The notes: generated by a model from the letters alone, not told the origin. Positions 1 through 8,644 are shown, numbered from the stretch's first letter. The stretch is 64,000 nucleotides of DNA from Woeseiaceae bacterium (GCA_028279985.1 JANQMR010000016.1:1-64000), one strand, 5' to 3'. A program made the numbers and translations.

Positions 1-115
1 TCAGATGACGGTTGAGTTGATTGCGCCGATCGCGATGGAGGACGGGTTGCGTTTTGCGATTCGTGAGGGCGGCCGTACGGTGGGTGCCGGCGTGGTAGCA
101 AAGGTCATCGAGTGA
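1..115 (+). CDS. tuf: Elongation factor Tu, C-terminal end (partial)
   Basis: The first 37 visible codons encode the C-terminal beta-barrel of EF-Tu, the GTPase that delivers aminoacyl-tRNA to the ribosome. The reading frame runs from base 2, contains the family-typical [17 protein letters not shown] ending and stops at 113-115. The start lies outside the window. It sits 25 bp before rpsJ, the usual proteobacterial str-S10 junction, so the two are probably cotranscribed. Confidence 0.95.
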   Translation, partial: QMTVELIAPIAMEDGLRFAIREGGRTVGAGVVAKVIE

Positions 116-140
116 GTCGCAGCTTGAAAGAGGAAACTTC

Positions 141-455
141 GTGGCAACGAACCAAAACATACGTATACGGCTGAAAGCCTTCGATCACCGCCTGATCGAC
201 AACTCAGCGCGCGAGATCGTGGACACCGCCAAGCGTACCGGCGCCACGGTCAAGGGGCCGATTCCGCTGCCGATGAAAAAGGAGCGGTACACGGTGCTGA
301 TTTCGCCGCACGTCAACAAGGACGCTCGGGACCAGTACGAGATTCGTACCCACAAGCGCTTGATGGACATTGTCGATCCGACCGACAAGACGGTTGACGC
401 GTTGATGAAGCTCGAGCTTCCGGCGGGTGTCGACGTTCAGATCAAGCTGAACTGA
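141..455 (+). CDS. rpsJ: 30S ribosomal protein S10
   Basis: S10 of the small-subunit head; in bacteria it is also NusE, which pairs with NusB in transcription antitermination. The 104-residue product has the full family length and the [14 protein letters not shown] start, and the VDIQIKLN-like end (here VDVQIKLN). The start is GTG at 141, preceded by an AGAGGA ribosome binding site at about 130. In most gammaproteobacteria rplC follows at once. Here the next gene is 715 bp away behind two large inverted repeats and a promoter, so rpsJ is probably the last gene of the tuf transcript. Confidence 0.97.
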   Translation: MATNQNIRIRLKAFDHRLIDNSAREIVDTAKRTGATVKGPIPLPMKKERYTVLISPHVNKDARDQYEIRTHKRLMDIVDPTDKTVDALMKLELPAGVDVQIKLN

Positions 456-522
456 GCGTCGAAAGCGCGCTGGATACCGGTCCAAGACGCGTTGGGCCGC
501 ACCCGATCGAGGTGCTTTTTCC

Positions 523-607
523 GGGCTTGGGGGTGGGGTGGTCCTGATCGAAATGGCTCACTGCGCTGCGCTTTATTTTCGATCAGGACCACCCCACCCC
601 CAAGCCC
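523..607. repeat. Inverted repeat A1 (31-bp perfect arms)
   Basis: Arms 523-553 and 577-607 are exact reverse complements over 31 bp, separated by a 23-nt loop (554-576, starting TGGCTCACTGCG). The arms end in ATCGAAA next to the loop. The loop reappears reverse-complemented, with about two differences, in element A2 at 656-741, although the stems there differ. There is no U-run after the stem, so it is not a standard intrinsic terminator. Confidence 0.93.
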
Positions 608-655
608 TGCTTGGTCGCGGCGGACGTGGGGATCGACTTTCGTGGCGAGGCTTTC

Positions 656-741
656 GGGTCTGGGTTTTAAGGGGCCTCCATCGAAAGTAAAGCGCAGCGC
701 ATTGAGCCATTTCGATGAAGCCCCCCTGACCACCCAGACCC
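656..741. repeat. Inverted repeat A2 (imperfect arms, same loop as A1)
   Basis: Outer arms GGGTCTGGG (656-664) and CCCAGACCC (733-741) and inner arms ATCGAAA (680-686) and TTTCGAT (710-716) pair. The middle of the stem is imperfect. The 23-nt loop (687-709) is the reverse complement of the A1 loop at about 21 of 23 positions. The two elements are therefore family members in opposite orientation, 49 bp apart. Confidence 0.85.
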
Positions 742-800
742 CTGCGGTAAGCTTCTGAAAATCAGGTGAAAAAAACCTATCCTCTGACCCTCACAAGCGC

Positions 801-828
801 TTGCTATTAGAGGTACGAGGGGTATAAT
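801..828 (+). promoter_or_regulatory. Sigma70-type promoter for the rplC operon
   Basis: TTGCTA (801-806) and a consensus TATAAT (823-828) are separated by 16 nt. Transcription would start near 835 and run through a leader of about 335 nt into rplC. This is the best consensus promoter noticed in the window and supports a separate transcript for rplC onward. Inference from sequence only. Confidence 0.6.
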
Positions 829-1051
829 TGCGGGCTCGCTGGATTTGGCCGGGCCGGGAGTCGGCCAGATTCGAAGGAAAAGCGACGCTGGGAAACCGAA
901 GGCGTCCTCGGCAAATCCCGGACCGCCGGTCCGACATTGACTCGTCAGACCGGAACTCAGGGTCAGCCCCAGAGCAGATGAACGCGGAGGCGTTCGGCGA
1001 CGGCTGGCCCTTTCGCGTGTCTGAAGGCCGCATGTCTCGAGGCTTCGTGTC

Positions 1052-1129
1052 TTGAAGACTGTGGCTGAAGACAATGAAAAACCGCAACCGGCGCCAACCG
1101 CAGTGCCGGCCAAGCAACAGATTTACTGA
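1052..1129 (+). CDS. Possible leader peptide upstream of rplC
   Basis: A short frame from TTG 1052 (GAGG at 1039-1042 as ribosome binding site), or from GTG 1061, encodes 25 or 22 residues. It has a Pro-rich middle ([10 protein letters not shown]) and ends QQIY, stopping 41 bp before rplC. It lies inside the long leader of the rplC transcript, where a regulatory uORF would be plausible. No family is recognised and the frame may be chance. Confidence 0.25.
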   Translation: MKTVAEDNEKPQPAPTAVPAKQQIY

Positions 1130-1170
1130 GACAGGCGCCGGCCAATCGAAGTCGGTGTGAGGTTTTGAAC

Positions 1171-1830
1171 ATGACGATGGGTCTCGTTGGCCGCAAATGC
1201 GGCATGACTCGCGTCTTTACGGACGACGGTGTTTCGATACCGGTGACCGTGATCGAGGCGCAACCAAACCGGATCACACAGGTGAAGACCGTGGAGACGG
1301 ACGGCTATCGTGCCCTGCAGGTGTCTGCGGGCAGCCGCAAGGCGTCTCGCGTGTCCAGGCCTGAAGCCGGCCACTTCGCGCGCGCGAAGGTCGAAGCCGG
1401 CGACTTGCTCACCGAATTCCGCGTCGGTGACGCTGAGGACGCGGCGTTCGAAATCGGCGCCGAGCTCAAGGTGGACGTGTTCGAGGAAGGGCAGAAAGTC
1501 GACGTCGTCGGCACCTCGATCGGCAAGGGTTACGCCGGCACGGTCAAGCGCCACAATTTCCGCACCCAGGACGCGACCCACGGCAACTCGCTGTCGCACC
1601 GGGCGCCGGGGTCGATCGGACAAAACCAGACGCCCGGTCGTGTATTCAAAGGCAAGAAGATGTCCGGTCACATGGGTAACGTCCGCCGCACCGTGCAAAA
1701 CCTCGAAATCGTGCGGGTGGATGTCGATCGCAACTTGCTGTTGGTCAAGGGCGCGGTCCCGGGGCACAAGGGCGGCAGCGTCATCGTCCGGCCGGCCGTC
1801 AAGGCCCGGAGCCGGGGGGCGCGGTCATGA
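1171..1830 (+). CDS. rplC: 50S ribosomal protein L3
   Basis: L3 is an early-assembly 23S rRNA-binding protein that reaches toward the peptidyl transferase centre. The product has the family start [16 protein letters not shown] and the conserved loop [22 protein letters not shown] 1171 is chosen because it begins the family-typical N-terminus and has GAGG at 1159-1162; TTG 1165 and ATG 1177 are alternatives in frame. Its last codons overlap rplD by 4 nt (ATGA), implying translational coupling. Confidence 0.96.
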   Translation: MTMGLVGRKCGMTRVFTDDGVSIPVTVIEAQPNRITQVKTVETDGYRALQVSAGSRKASRVSRPEAGHFARAKVEAGDLLTEFRVGDAEDAAFEIGAELKVDVFEEGQKVDVVGTSIGKGYAGTVKRHNFRTQDATHGNSLSHRAPGSIGQNQTPGRVFKGKKMSGHMGNVRRTVQNLEIVRVDVDRNLLLVKGAVPGHKGGSVIVRPAVKARSRGARS

Positions 1831-2429
1831 AACTCAAGATGTCGGGCAGCGGTTCGGTCGACGTCGCGGAGACGGCTTTCGGCGTGGAATTCAACGAAGC
1901 GCTGGTGCATCAGGTCGTCACCGCCTATCTCGCCGGCGCGCGCGCCGGGACCAAGGCGCAGAAAAACCGGTCCGCGGTCCGCGGGGGCGGCGCCAAGCCG
2001 TGGCGGCAGAAGGGCACCGGCCGCGCCCGCGCGGGCACGATCCGGAGTCCGATCTGGGTCGGCGGCGGCCGCGCTTTTGCCGCAAAGCCGCGCGATTTCA
2101 GCCAGAAGGTCAACAAGAAAATGTACCGGGCGGCGCTGCGTTCGGTGATGTCCGAGCTGGTGCGCCAGGATCGTCTGGTCGTGGTCGAGTCGCTCGCGCT
2201 CGAGGCGCCGAAAACCAGGCTGCTGGCGGCCGAGCTCAAGAAGCTCGAGCTCGACAACGTGTTGATCCTGAACGAGGCCTTCGACGAGAAACTGTTTCTC
2301 GCCGCGCGTAATCTGCCGAACGTCGGTATCTGCGACGCCGCGTCGATCGATCCGGTCGTGCTGATTCGCTTCGAGAAGGTGCTGGTCACGCTGCCGGCGC
2401 TGAAACTGATCGAGGAGCGCCTGTCATGA
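1827..2429 (+). CDS. rplD: 50S ribosomal protein L4
   Basis: L4 binds 23S rRNA and lines the exit tunnel. In Escherichia coli it also represses the S10 operon by acting on the leader, a function that may or may not be kept here, where the leader lies before rplC. The 200-residue product has the typical central loop ([19 protein letters not shown], roughly residues 52-70) that extends into the tunnel. It overlaps rplC and rplW by 4 nt at each end. Confidence 0.97.
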   Translation: MKLKMSGSGSVDVAETAFGVEFNEALVHQVVTAYLAGARAGTKAQKNRSAVRGGGAKPWRQKGTGRARAGTIRSPIWVGGGRAFAAKPRDFSQKVNKKMYRAALRSVMSELVRQDRLVVVESLALEAPKTRLLAAELKKLELDNVLILNEAFDEKLFLAARNLPNVGICDAASIDPVVLIRFEKVLVTLPALKLIEERLS

Positions 2430-2731
2430 GCAATGCCGCGCAGCAGGAACGGCTGATGACCGTGATCCGCGGGCCGCATCTGTCGGAAAAAGGCCATTTT
2501 GCGGCCGAGCGCAATCAGATCGTGTTCAAGGTCCGGACCGACGCCACCAAAAGCGAGATTCGCAAGGCGGTCGAGCTCTTGTTCGAAGTCGAGGTCGACG
2601 CCGTGCAGGTCGTCAACTGCAAGGGTAAGAACAAACGTTTCGGTCAGGTCCGGGGCCGTCGCAAGGACTGGAAAAAGGCCTATGTGAAGCTGGCCGAAGG
2701 GTCGGACATCGACCTCCTGGGCGCGGAGTAG
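2426..2731 (+). CDS. rplW: 50S ribosomal protein L23
   Basis: L23 sits at the mouth of the exit tunnel and is the docking site for trigger factor and SRP. The 101-residue product has the conserved [11 protein letters not shown] start region and the basic [22 protein letters not shown] segment near its end. ATG 2426 overlaps the rplD stop by 4 nt. The order is canonical. Confidence 0.96.
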   Translation: MSNAAQQERLMTVIRGPHLSEKGHFAAERNQIVFKVRTDATKSEIRKAVELLFEVEVDAVQVVNCKGKNKRFGQVRGRRKDWKKAYVKLAEGSDIDLLGAE

Positions 2732-2737
2732 AGCATC

Positions 2738-3565
2738 ATGTCACTACACAAAGCCAAGCCGACCTCCGCCGGACGCCGATTCGTCGTTGCGGTCAAGACG
2801 CCCGGCCTGCACAAGGGCAAGCCCGTCGAGGCCCTGATCGACAAGAAGTCGAAAAAAGGCGGCCGCAACAATCGCGGGCGGATCACGGTGCGCCACCAGG
2901 GCGGCGGCCACAAGCAGCGTTACCGGATCATCGACTTCAAGCGCGACAAGGACGGCGTCCCGGGCACCGTCGAACGCCTCGAATACGATCCGAATCGCAG
3001 CGCGCATCTGGCGCTGGTCAAGTATGCCGACGGCGACCGCCGTTACATTCTCGCGCCCAAGGGGGTTCGGGAAGGCGCTCCGATCGTCAGCGGTGAAGAC
3101 GCGCCGATCAAGCCCGGCAACGCATTGCCGCTGAAGTTGATCCCGGTCGGCACGGTCGTCCACAACGTCGAGATGAAACCCGGCAAGGGCGGACAGCTCG
3201 TGCGTTCCGCCGGCGGTTACGCGCAACTTGCCGCTCGCGAAGGCCAGTACGCGACCCTGAGACTCAGGTCCGGCGAGATGCGCAAGATCCACGTCGAATG
3301 CCGCGCGACCATCGGCGAGGTGGGCCATAGCGAACACAACCTGAGGAAACTCGGCAAGGCCGGTGCAAAACGCTGGCGGGGCGTGCGTCCGACCGTGCGC
3401 GGCGTTGCGATGAATCCCGTCGATCATCCGCACGGCGGCGGCGAAGGGCGTACGTCGGGCGGCCGCCATCCGGTCAGTCCGTGGGGCACGCCGACCAAGG
3501 GTGCGAAGACGCGCAAGAACAAGCGTACGGACGGCATGATCGTCCGCCGCCGCAAGCGTAAGTAA
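2738..3565 (+). CDS. rplB: 50S ribosomal protein L2
   Basis: L2 is needed for subunit joining and peptidyl transferase assembly. The 275-residue length fits the family. The conserved C-terminal segment [18 protein letters not shown] contains the histidine linked to peptidyl transfer, and the product ends in a basic [18 protein letters not shown] tail. It starts 6 bp after rplW, within the same tight operon. Confidence 0.98.
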   Translation: MSLHKAKPTSAGRRFVVAVKTPGLHKGKPVEALIDKKSKKGGRNNRGRITVRHQGGGHKQRYRIIDFKRDKDGVPGTVERLEYDPNRSAHLALVKYADGDRRYILAPKGVREGAPIVSGEDAPIKPGNALPLKLIPVGTVVHNVEMKPGKGGQLVRSAGGYAQLAAREGQYATLRLRSGEMRKIHVECRATIGEVGHSEHNLRKLGKAGAKRWRGVRPTVRGVAMNPVDHPHGGGEGRTSGGRHPVSPWGTPTKGAKTRKNKRTDGMIVRRRKRK

Positions 3566-3578
3566 AGGATGTTAAGAG

Positions 3579-3851
3579 ATGCCGCGTAGCGTGAGAAAAG
3601 GGCCTTTCGTCGACACCCATCTGGCGAAGAAGGTGGCTGACGCCGTCAAGAACAACGATCGCCGTCCGATCAAGACCTGGTCCCGGCGTTCGATGGTGCT
3701 GCCGGACATGGTCGGTCTGACGATAGCCGTGCACAACGGCCGTCAGCACGTGCCGATCCTGATTTCGGAGAACATGGTCGGCCACAAGCTCGGCGAGTTT
3801 GCGCTGACGCGGACGTTTCGCGGTCACTCGGGTGACCGCAAAACCAAGTAG
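3579..3851 (+). CDS. rpsS: 30S ribosomal protein S19
   Basis: S19 lies in the head of the 30S subunit next to S13, near the decoding-site tRNAs. The 90-residue product has the family start [15 protein letters not shown] and the conserved [21 protein letters not shown] end. It lies 13 bp after rplB with a weak GGATG-like ribosome binding site. Confidence 0.97.
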   Translation: MPRSVRKGPFVDTHLAKKVADAVKNNDRRPIKTWSRRSMVLPDMVGLTIAVHNGRQHVPILISENMVGHKLGEFALTRTFRGHSGDRKTK

Positions 3852-3881
3852 GCCCAGGTTCAGGTACGAGGAGCAGGGTCC

Positions 3882-4214
3882 ATGCAAGTTGCTGCAACAC
3901 TGAGATACGCGCGAATCAGCCCGCAGAAGTGCCGGCTGGTTGCAGACGCGATTCGCGGCAAGTCGGTAGACGACGCGCTGCGCACCCTGGCGTTCACGCC
4001 GAAGAAAAGCGCCCGCATCGTCAAGAAGGTGCTCGAATCGGCGATTGCCAATGCCGAACACAACCATGGCGCCGACATCGATGAGCTCAAGGTGGCCACC
4101 ATCGAAGTCAACGAGGCGCCGACGTTCCGTCGTTACCGCGCCCGCGCCAAGGGCCGCGGTGCGCGGATCATCAAGCGGAATAGCCACATTACCGTTCGGG
4201 TAGGAGACGAGTAG
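3882..4214 (+). CDS. rplV: 50S ribosomal protein L22
   Basis: L22 contributes a long beta-hairpin to the exit tunnel, where mutations give macrolide resistance. The 110-residue product shows the family core [20 protein letters not shown] and the C-terminal RARGRGARI-like hairpin tip (here [12 protein letters not shown]). GAGGAG at 3868-3873 gives it a strong ribosome binding site. Confidence 0.97.
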   Translation: MQVAATLRYARISPQKCRLVADAIRGKSVDDALRTLAFTPKKSARIVKKVLESAIANAEHNHGADIDELKVATIEVNEAPTFRRYRARAKGRGARIIKRNSHITVRVGDE

Positions 4215-4236
4215 CGATTGCGAAATTCGGATTTTT

Positions 4237-4253
4237 CCGGCCGTTTCGGCCGG
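4237..4253. repeat. Small perfect hairpin between rplV and rpsC
   Basis: CCGGCCG (4237-4243) and CGGCCGG (4247-4253) form a 7-bp all-GC stem with a TTT loop in the 91-bp rplV-rpsC spacer. A T-run precedes rather than follows it, so it is not a standard plus-strand terminator. It might slow transcription or protect RNA ends, or have no function. Confidence 0.6.
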
Positions 4254-4305
4254 GAGCCGAGCAAGCGCGTCGATGACGCACGAGCAAGACCGAGCAGAGA
4301 AGACT

Positions 4306-4983
4306 ATGGGTCAAAAAGTACATCCAACCGGTATTAGACTGGGCATCGTCAAGGACTGGACGTCCAAATGGTATGCCGATTCGAAAGCCTATCCCGAGTA
4401 CGTCAAGACGGATCACGATCTGAGGACCTTCATCAAGAAGAAACTCAAGGATGCGTCCGTGAGCCGTATCACGATCGAGCGTCCGGCGAAAAAGGCGAAT
4501 ATCACGATTTTCACGGCGCGGCCGGGTATCGTGATCGGCAAAAAGGGCGAAGACATCGAAAAGCTTCGCTCCGAAGTCGCGGCAATGATCGCCATGAACA
4601 TCAACGACGTGCGTATCAACATCAGCGAGGTCCGCAAGCCGGAGCTCGACGCCCAGCTCGTCGCAGAAGGTATCGCACAGCAGCTCGAGCGCCGTGTCAT
4701 GTTTCGTCGTGCGATGAAGCGCGCGGTCACCAATACGATGCGGGTCGGCGCCGAGGGCATCAAGGTAAAGGTGTCCGGTCGCCTGAACGGCGCCGAGATC
4801 GCCCGTTCCGAGTGGTATCGTGAAGGTCGCGTGCCGCTGCACACGCTCAGGGCCGATATCGACTACGGCGTAGCGGAGGCGCACACGACCTACGGCGTCA
4901 TCGGCGTCAAGGTATGGGTCTTCAAGGGTGAGGTGTTCGACAAGCCCGAGACGGCGGCCGCGGCCGAAACCGCCGAGGCCTGA
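4306..4983 (+). CDS. rpsC: 30S ribosomal protein S3
   Basis: S3 forms part of the mRNA entry channel and has helicase-like activity with S4 and S5. The 225-residue product has the classic [14 protein letters not shown] start, a KH domain with [15 protein letters not shown] near residues 70-85, and an Ala/Glu-rich tail. ATG 4306 is chosen over the upstream in-frame ATG 4273 because it gives the family N-terminus and follows GAGAAG at 4296-4302. Confidence 0.96.
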   Translation: MGQKVHPTGIRLGIVKDWTSKWYADSKAYPEYVKTDHDLRTFIKKKLKDASVSRITIERPAKKANITIFTARPGIVIGKKGEDIEKLRSEVAAMIAMNINDVRINISEVRKPELDAQLVAEGIAQQLERRVMFRRAMKRAVTNTMRVGAEGIKVKVSGRLNGAEIARSEWYREGRVPLHTLRADIDYGVAEAHTTYGVIGVKVWVFKGEVFDKPETAAAAETAEA

Positions 4984-5012
4984 GATCGTCCGCCAGCTCC
5001 TGGATAAGCATT

Positions 5013-5426
5013 ATGTTACAGCCAAAACGAACCAAGTTTCGCAAGCAGCACAAAGGCCGCAACCGCGGCCTGGCGGTGCGCGGCTCCAACGTGTCCTTCG
5101 GCGAGTTCGGCCTGAAAGCCACCGGCCGCGGGCGCATGACGGCGCGGCAGATCGAGGCGGCGCGGCGTGCGATGACACGACACATCAAGCGCGGCGGGAA
5201 AATCTGGATTCGTGTATTTCCCGACAAGCCGATTACCAAGAAACCGCTGGAGGTGCGCCAGGGTAAGGGTAAAGGCAACGTCGAATACTGGGTATGCCAG
5301 ATTCAGCCGGGCCGCATGTTGTACGAAATGGAGGGCGTGTCCGAGGACGTCGCGCGGGAGGCATTCCGCCTGGCTGCCGCCAAGCTGCCGTTTCCGACGG
5401 CCTTCGTAACCCGGCAGGTGATGTGA
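5013..5426 (+). CDS. rplP: 50S ribosomal protein L16
   Basis: L16 organises the A-site region of the 50S subunit. The 137-residue product has the family start [19 protein letters not shown] and the conserved [20 protein letters not shown] segment around residue 70, followed by the [10 protein letters not shown] motif. It overlaps rpmC by one base. Confidence 0.97.
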   Translation: MLQPKRTKFRKQHKGRNRGLAVRGSNVSFGEFGLKATGRGRMTARQIEAARRAMTRHIKRGGKIWIRVFPDKPITKKPLEVRQGKGKGNVEYWVCQIQPGRMLYEMEGVSEDVAREAFRLAAAKLPFPTAFVTRQVM

Positions 5427-5650
5427 TGGAAGCGGCGGAGCTCAGGAAGAAGTCGGTCGAGGAGCTCAACGAAGAGCTCGTGGCGCTCAGGCGCGAGCAG
5501 TTCAACCTGCGCATACAGCAGGCGACCGGTGAGCTGGCGCATAACCAACAGCACCGGCGCGTGCGGCGGGACATCGCCCGCGTCAAGACGGTGTTGAACG
5601 AGCTCGAGCGCCCTGCAGGCGAACGAGAGCGGGTGAATGAGAATGAGTGA
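5426..5650 (+). CDS. rpmC: 50S ribosomal protein L29
   Basis: L29 is a small helical protein at the exit tunnel next to L23. The 74-residue product contains the family motif [16 protein letters not shown] in slightly altered form and is predicted to be a two-helix hairpin. ATG 5426 overlaps the rplP stop. The last ten residues are an added acidic/polar tail that overlaps the start of rpsQ. Confidence 0.95.
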   Translation: MEAAELRKKSVEELNEELVALRREQFNLRIQQATGELAHNQQHRRVRRDIARVKTVLNELERPAGERERVNENE

Positions 5651-5939
5651 ACAAAAAGACAGCGAAACGAAAGCCGAAACGAAAGCCAAGGTTAAGCGGA
5701 CCGTCGTCGGCCGGGTCGTCAGCGACAAGATGGATCGGACCGTGTCGGTTGCGATCGAGCGTCTGATCAAACACCCGGTCTACGGCAAGTACATACGCCG
5801 CACCACCAAGGTGCTGGCGCATGACGCAGCCAACGAATGTCGTCCCGGCGATCGCGTTGCGATCGCCGAGGGCCGGCCGATTTCCAAGAACAAGTCCTGG
5901 TCCGTCGTCAACATCGTCGAACGCGCGGCGGACCGGTGA
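5643..5939 (+). CDS. rpsQ: 30S ribosomal protein S17
   Basis: S17 is a primary 16S rRNA-binding protein with an OB fold. The family core ([20 protein letters not shown], then [13 protein letters not shown]) is preceded by a lysine-rich extension that contains an in-frame 12-bp duplication giving ETKAETKA. Start ATG 5643 or in-frame ATG 5637 are both possible; both overlap the end of rpmC. Confidence 0.94.
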   Translation: MSEQKDSETKAETKAKVKRTVVGRVVSDKMDRTVSVAIERLIKHPVYGKYIRRTTKVLAHDAANECRPGDRVAIAEGRPISKNKSWSVVNIVERAADR

Positions 5940-5958
5940 AGGTCAAAGGTACGCAGTC

Positions 5959-6327
5959 ATGATCCAGATGCAGACGGTACTGGAAGCGGCCGACAACTCC
6001 GGCGCTCGTCGCGTGCAGTGCATCAAGGTGCTGGGCGGATCCAAGCGCCGTTACGCCAATGTCGGCGACATCATCAAGGTCAGCGTCAAGGATGCGATCC
6101 CGCGCGGCAAGGTGAAAAAAGGCGAGGTATACAACGCGGTCGTCGTCCGTACCCGCAAGGGCGTGCGCCGCAAGGACGGGTCTTTGATCCGTTTCGACGG
6201 CAACGCCGCGGTGCTGCTGAATGCGCGCCTCGAGCCGATCGGCACCCGTATTTTCGGGCCGGTGACGCGCGAGCTCAGGAGCAACCGGTTCATGAAGATC
6301 ATCTCGCTGGCGCCCGAGGTGTTGTAG
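5959..6327 (+). CDS. rplN: 50S ribosomal protein L14
   Basis: L14 lies at the subunit interface and is the docking site for the silencing factor RsfS, whose gene is at 56870. The 122-residue product has the standard length and the start [21 protein letters not shown] 5959 is chosen because upstream in-frame sequence overlaps rpsQ and lies outside the family. In Escherichia coli this gene opens the spc operon; here only 19 bp separates it from rpsQ, so a separate promoter looks unlikely. Confidence 0.97.
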   Translation: MIQMQTVLEAADNSGARRVQCIKVLGGSKRRYANVGDIIKVSVKDAIPRGKVKKGEVYNAVVVRTRKGVRRKDGSLIRFDGNAAVLLNARLEPIGTRIFGPVTRELRSNRFMKIISLAPEVL

Positions 6328-6329
6328 GT

Positions 6330-6647
6330 ATGAACAAGATCAGAAAAGGTGACGAAGTCATCGTGAGGACGGGCAAGGACAAAGGCCGACGTGGCACGGT
6401 GCTCGAGGTGCGCACCGACGGTCGCCTGCTCGTCGAAGGTATCAACATCGCGAAAAAGCACGTCAAGGGGAACCCCAACGTCGGCGAGCCGGGCGGCATC
6501 CAGGACAAGGCGATGCCGATCGATGCGTCGAACGTGCTGGTTTTCAATCCGAAGTCCAAACAGGGTGAACGGGTTGGGTTCCGTGTCGAGGAAGACGGGA
6601 GCAAGCTGCGGTTTTTCAAGCGCAGCGGTGACGTCGTCGACATTTGA
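6330..6647 (+). CDS. rplX: 50S ribosomal protein L24
   Basis: L24 starts 50S assembly by binding the 5' end of 23S rRNA. The 105-residue product carries the KOW motif [21 protein letters not shown] near its N-terminus and the HVKGNPN and EPGGI loops. ATG 6330 follows the rplN stop by 2 bp. Its stop codon begins a series of TTGA-led duplications that fill the spacer to rplE. Confidence 0.96.
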   Translation: MNKIRKGDEVIVRTGKDKGRRGTVLEVRTDGRLLVEGINIAKKHVKGNPNVGEPGGIQDKAMPIDASNVLVFNPKSKQGERVGFRVEEDGSKLRFFKRSGDVVDI

Positions 6648-6682
6648 CGGATGCCGCGAGTTGACGCGAGAGTTGAATTGGA
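6644..6682 (+). repeat. TTGA-led tandem duplication starting at the rplX stop
   Basis: Three degenerate segments starting TTGACGGATG (6644), TTGACGCGAG (6661) and TTGAATTGGA (6673) follow one another; the first contains the rplX stop TGA. Unit lengths are uneven (17, 12 and about 10 bp), so this is a decayed example of the pattern better preserved at 26549-26656. Confidence 0.45.
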
Positions 6683-6741
6683 TTGTAGAGAGACTCCGCA
6701 TCTACACGATTTGAGTTGAGTTAAAACGAGTACTATTCAAC
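6683..6741 (+). promoter_or_regulatory. Leader repeat, copy 1, before rplE
   Basis: This segment recurs with few changes at 7283-7343 before rpsN; the shared core is CTCCGCATCTACxCGATTTGA followed by a GAGTACTA-like end. GTAGA (6685-6689) can pair with TCTAC (6701-6705). In copy 2 the same stem has GTGGA, an A-to-G change that keeps pairing as G-U. In Escherichia coli the S8 repressor site lies at the rplX-rplE junction, so a regulatory RNA role is possible. TACTAT (6731-6736) also resembles a -10 box. Confidence 0.55.
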
Positions 6742-7281
6742 GTGGCCAGGTTACAGCAAAAGTACCGAGACGAGCTGATGGACAACATCCAGCAGAAGCT
6801 CGGCCTGAAGAACCGGATGCAGGTGCCGCAGATCACCAAGATCACGGTCAACATGGGCGTGGGTGAGGCGATCGCCGACAAGAAGGTCCTTGAGAACGCC
6901 CGTGGCGATCTCGAGAAGATCACCGGTCAGCGGCCGGTCACGACCGTGGCGCGCAAGTCGGTTGCCGGTTTCAAGATTCGTGACGGGATGAAGATCGGCT
7001 GCAAGGTCACCTTGCGCCGCGAGCGCATGTACGAGTTTCTCGACCGTCTCGTCAACATCGCGATCCCTCGTATTCGCGACTTTCGCGGACTGAATCCGAA
7101 GTCCTTCGACCGGCAGGGCAACTACAGCATGGGCGTCTCCGAGCAGATCATTTTCCCGGAGATCAATTACGACGAAGTCGATGCCTTGCGCGGCATGGAC
7201 ATTACGATCACGACGACGGCGCGGAATCCGGAAGAAGGGCGGGCCTTGTTGGAGGCGTTTAATTTTCCGTTCAAGAAGTAG
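6742..7281 (+). CDS. rplE: 50S ribosomal protein L5
   Basis: L5 contacts 5S rRNA and the P-site tRNA in the central protuberance. The 179-residue product has the standard length with conserved NMGVGEA and [25 protein letters not shown] segments. The start is GTG 6742; no clear Shine-Dalgarno sequence precedes it, unlike most genes in the operon. It is flanked on both sides by copies of the same leader repeat. Confidence 0.97.
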   Translation: MARLQQKYRDELMDNIQQKLGLKNRMQVPQITKITVNMGVGEAIADKKVLENARGDLEKITGQRPVTTVARKSVAGFKIRDGMKIGCKVTLRRERMYEFLDRLVNIAIPRIRDFRGLNPKSFDRQGNYSMGVSEQIIFPEINYDEVDALRGMDITITTTARNPEEGRALLEAFNFPFKK

Positions 7282-7282
7282 G

Positions 7283-7343
7283 TTGTGGAGAGAGCCTCCG
7301 CATCTACGCGATTTGAATTTTGAGACAACGGGTACTAGTTGAG
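7283..7343 (+). promoter_or_regulatory. Leader repeat, copy 2, before rpsN
   Basis: Second copy of the 6683-6741 segment, ending 1 bp before the rpsN start codon. GTGGA (7285-7289) pairs with TCTAC (7303-7307), and TACTAG (7333-7338) corresponds to TACTAT of copy 1. The position relative to the following start codon is the same in both copies. Function is unknown; the duplication itself is clear from the bases. Confidence 0.55.
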
Positions 7344-7649
7344 ATGGCAAAGAAGTCAATGATCCAGCGCGAGCTCAAGCGCGCGAAGCTGGTCGCGAAA
7401 TACGCGAACAAGCGCGCGAGGCTCAAGGCGATCATTCGTAACGTGAACAGCACGGACGAAGAGCGCGAGGTGGCGCAGGTAAGGCTCGGTGCGATGCCGC
7501 GCGACGCGAGCCCGACCCGGCAGCGCAACCGCTGCTCGATTACCGGGCGCCCGCACGGGGTTTATCGCAAGTTCGGCCTGGGCCGCAACAAGCTGCGCGA
7601 AGGCGCGATGAAAGGCGAGATTCCCGGCCTGACCAAGGCAAGCTGGTAG
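7344..7649 (+). CDS. rpsN: 30S ribosomal protein S14 (zinc-free type)
   Basis: S14 is in the 30S head near S3 and S10. At 101 residues and with a single cysteine ([20 protein letters not shown]), this is the long form without the CxxC zinc ribbon, normal for proteobacteria. ATG 7344 gives [11 protein letters not shown]; upstream in-frame codons lie in the leader repeat and are not part of the family. Confidence 0.97.
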   Translation: MAKKSMIQRELKRAKLVAKYANKRARLKAIIRNVNSTDEEREVAQVRLGAMPRDASPTRQRNRCSITGRPHGVYRKFGLGRNKLREGAMKGEIPGLTKASW

Positions 7650-7662
7650 GCGGAGAAACGAG

Positions 7663-8058
7663 ATGACGATGACCGATCCGATCTCCGACATGCTGACTCG
7701 CATTCGAAACGGGCAGAAGGCGCGCAAAGTCAGCGTGTCGATGCCGGCGTCGAAGGCCAAGGAAGCCATTGCCCGTGTCCTCGAGGAGGAGGGTTACATC
7801 ACGGGTTTCGCAACCGAGGGCGAAGGCGCGTCCCGTGTGCTGACGGTAGAGCTCAAGTATTTCGACGGCGTTCCCGTGATCGAGAACATCCGGCGCGAAT
7901 CGAGGCCGGGTCTGCGCAAGTATCGCGGCAAGGAGGGCCTGCCCCGGGTACTGGGCGGTCTCGGCGTCGCGATCGTATCCACGTCGGCCGGAGTCATGAG
8001 CGACCGGCAGGCGCGTGAGAAAGGGATAGGCGGAGAAGTGATCTGCATCGTTTCCTGA
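7663..8058 (+). CDS. rpsH: 30S ribosomal protein S8
   Basis: S8 is a primary 16S rRNA binder and, in Escherichia coli, the translational repressor of the spc operon. The 131-residue product has the family start [14 protein letters not shown] and the C-terminal [22 protein letters not shown] with its conserved STSxGVMSD loop. GGAGAAACGAG just upstream supplies the ribosome binding site. Confidence 0.97.
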   Translation: MTMTDPISDMLTRIRNGQKARKVSVSMPASKAKEAIARVLEEEGYITGFATEGEGASRVLTVELKYFDGVPVIENIRRESRPGLRKYRGKEGLPRVLGGLGVAIVSTSAGVMSDRQAREKGIGGEVICIVS

Positions 8059-8098
8059 TGCGCTTCGCCTTATCGCCTTATTGGAACGAGACGAGACT

Positions 8099-8632
8099 AT
8101 GTCAAGAGTTGCAAAAGTACCGGTAGAGCTGCCGTCGGGCGTCGAGTTCAAGCAAGACGGCAACGTGGTCACGATCAAGGGAAGCAAGGGCGCGTTGTCG
8201 CTTGAGCTCAACAGCGAAGTCGAGCTCACGCAGGAAGACAATACGCTGAAGGTCGCGCCGCGATCGGGTTCGCGTTTCTCGACCGCGGTTGCCGGCACGA
8301 TGCGGGCCCTGCTCGCCAACATGGCGACCGGCGTGTCGCAAGGCTTCGAGCGCAGGCTCGAATTGGTCGGTGTCGGCTACCGGGCGCAGGCGCAGGGTTC
8401 GAAACTGAACCTGACCCTGGGTTTTTCGCATCCGGTCGAATACCAGGTGCCGGAGGGTATCAGCGTCGAAACGCCGAGCCAGACCGAGATTGTCGTCAAA
8501 GGCGCCGACAAGCAGAAAGTCGGCCAGGTTGCGGCGGAAATCCGCGGCTATCGTCCGCCCGAGCCCTACAAGGGCAAGGGTGTTCGCTATTCCGACGAGC
8601 GAGTCGTGCTCAAGGAAGCGAAAAAGAAATAG
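8099..8632 (+). CDS. rplF: 50S ribosomal protein L6
   Basis: L6 lies near the sarcin-ricin loop and GTPase centre. The 177-residue product has the start [15 protein letters not shown] and the C-terminal motif [20 protein letters not shown] 8099 is chosen because the in-frame extension to 8081 is outside the family. The 40-bp spacer before it shows small direct repeats (CGCCTTAT and ACGAG, each twice). Confidence 0.96.
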   Translation: MSRVAKVPVELPSGVEFKQDGNVVTIKGSKGALSLELNSEVELTQEDNTLKVAPRSGSRFSTAVAGTMRALLANMATGVSQGFERRLELVGVGYRAQAQGSKLNLTLGFSHPVEYQVPEGISVETPSQTEIVVKGADKQKVGQVAAEIRGYRPPEPYKGKGVRYSDERVVLKEAKKK

Positions 8633-8644
8633 TGGATTCAGTTG

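Larger units (their letters stand above)
456..1170 (+). other. Long rpsJ-rplC spacer with repeats, promoter and leader
   Basis: This 715-bp stretch splits the normally tight S10 operon. It holds two large inverted repeats with a shared loop (523-607 and 656-741), a good sigma70-type promoter (801-828) and about 335 nt of leader with a possible 25-codon ORF (1052-1129). Longer open frames here, on both strands, mostly read through the palindromes and show no recognisable family. Confidence 0.8.

Noticed and set aside
523..607. A1, A2, B1 and B2 as ordinary rho-independent terminators
   Set aside because: Stems are long but none has a following U-tract, loops are large and conserved, and A lies upstream of a promoter rather than at a clear operon end. 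A termination role by other means is left open.
437..758. Short frames across inverted repeats A1 and A2 on both strands
   Set aside because: They read through palindromes and produce mirror-like peptides; no family or ribosome binding site.
4237..4253. Hairpin between rplV and rpsC as transcription terminator
   Set aside because: The T-run lies before the stem, and the downstream ribosomal genes must be expressed.
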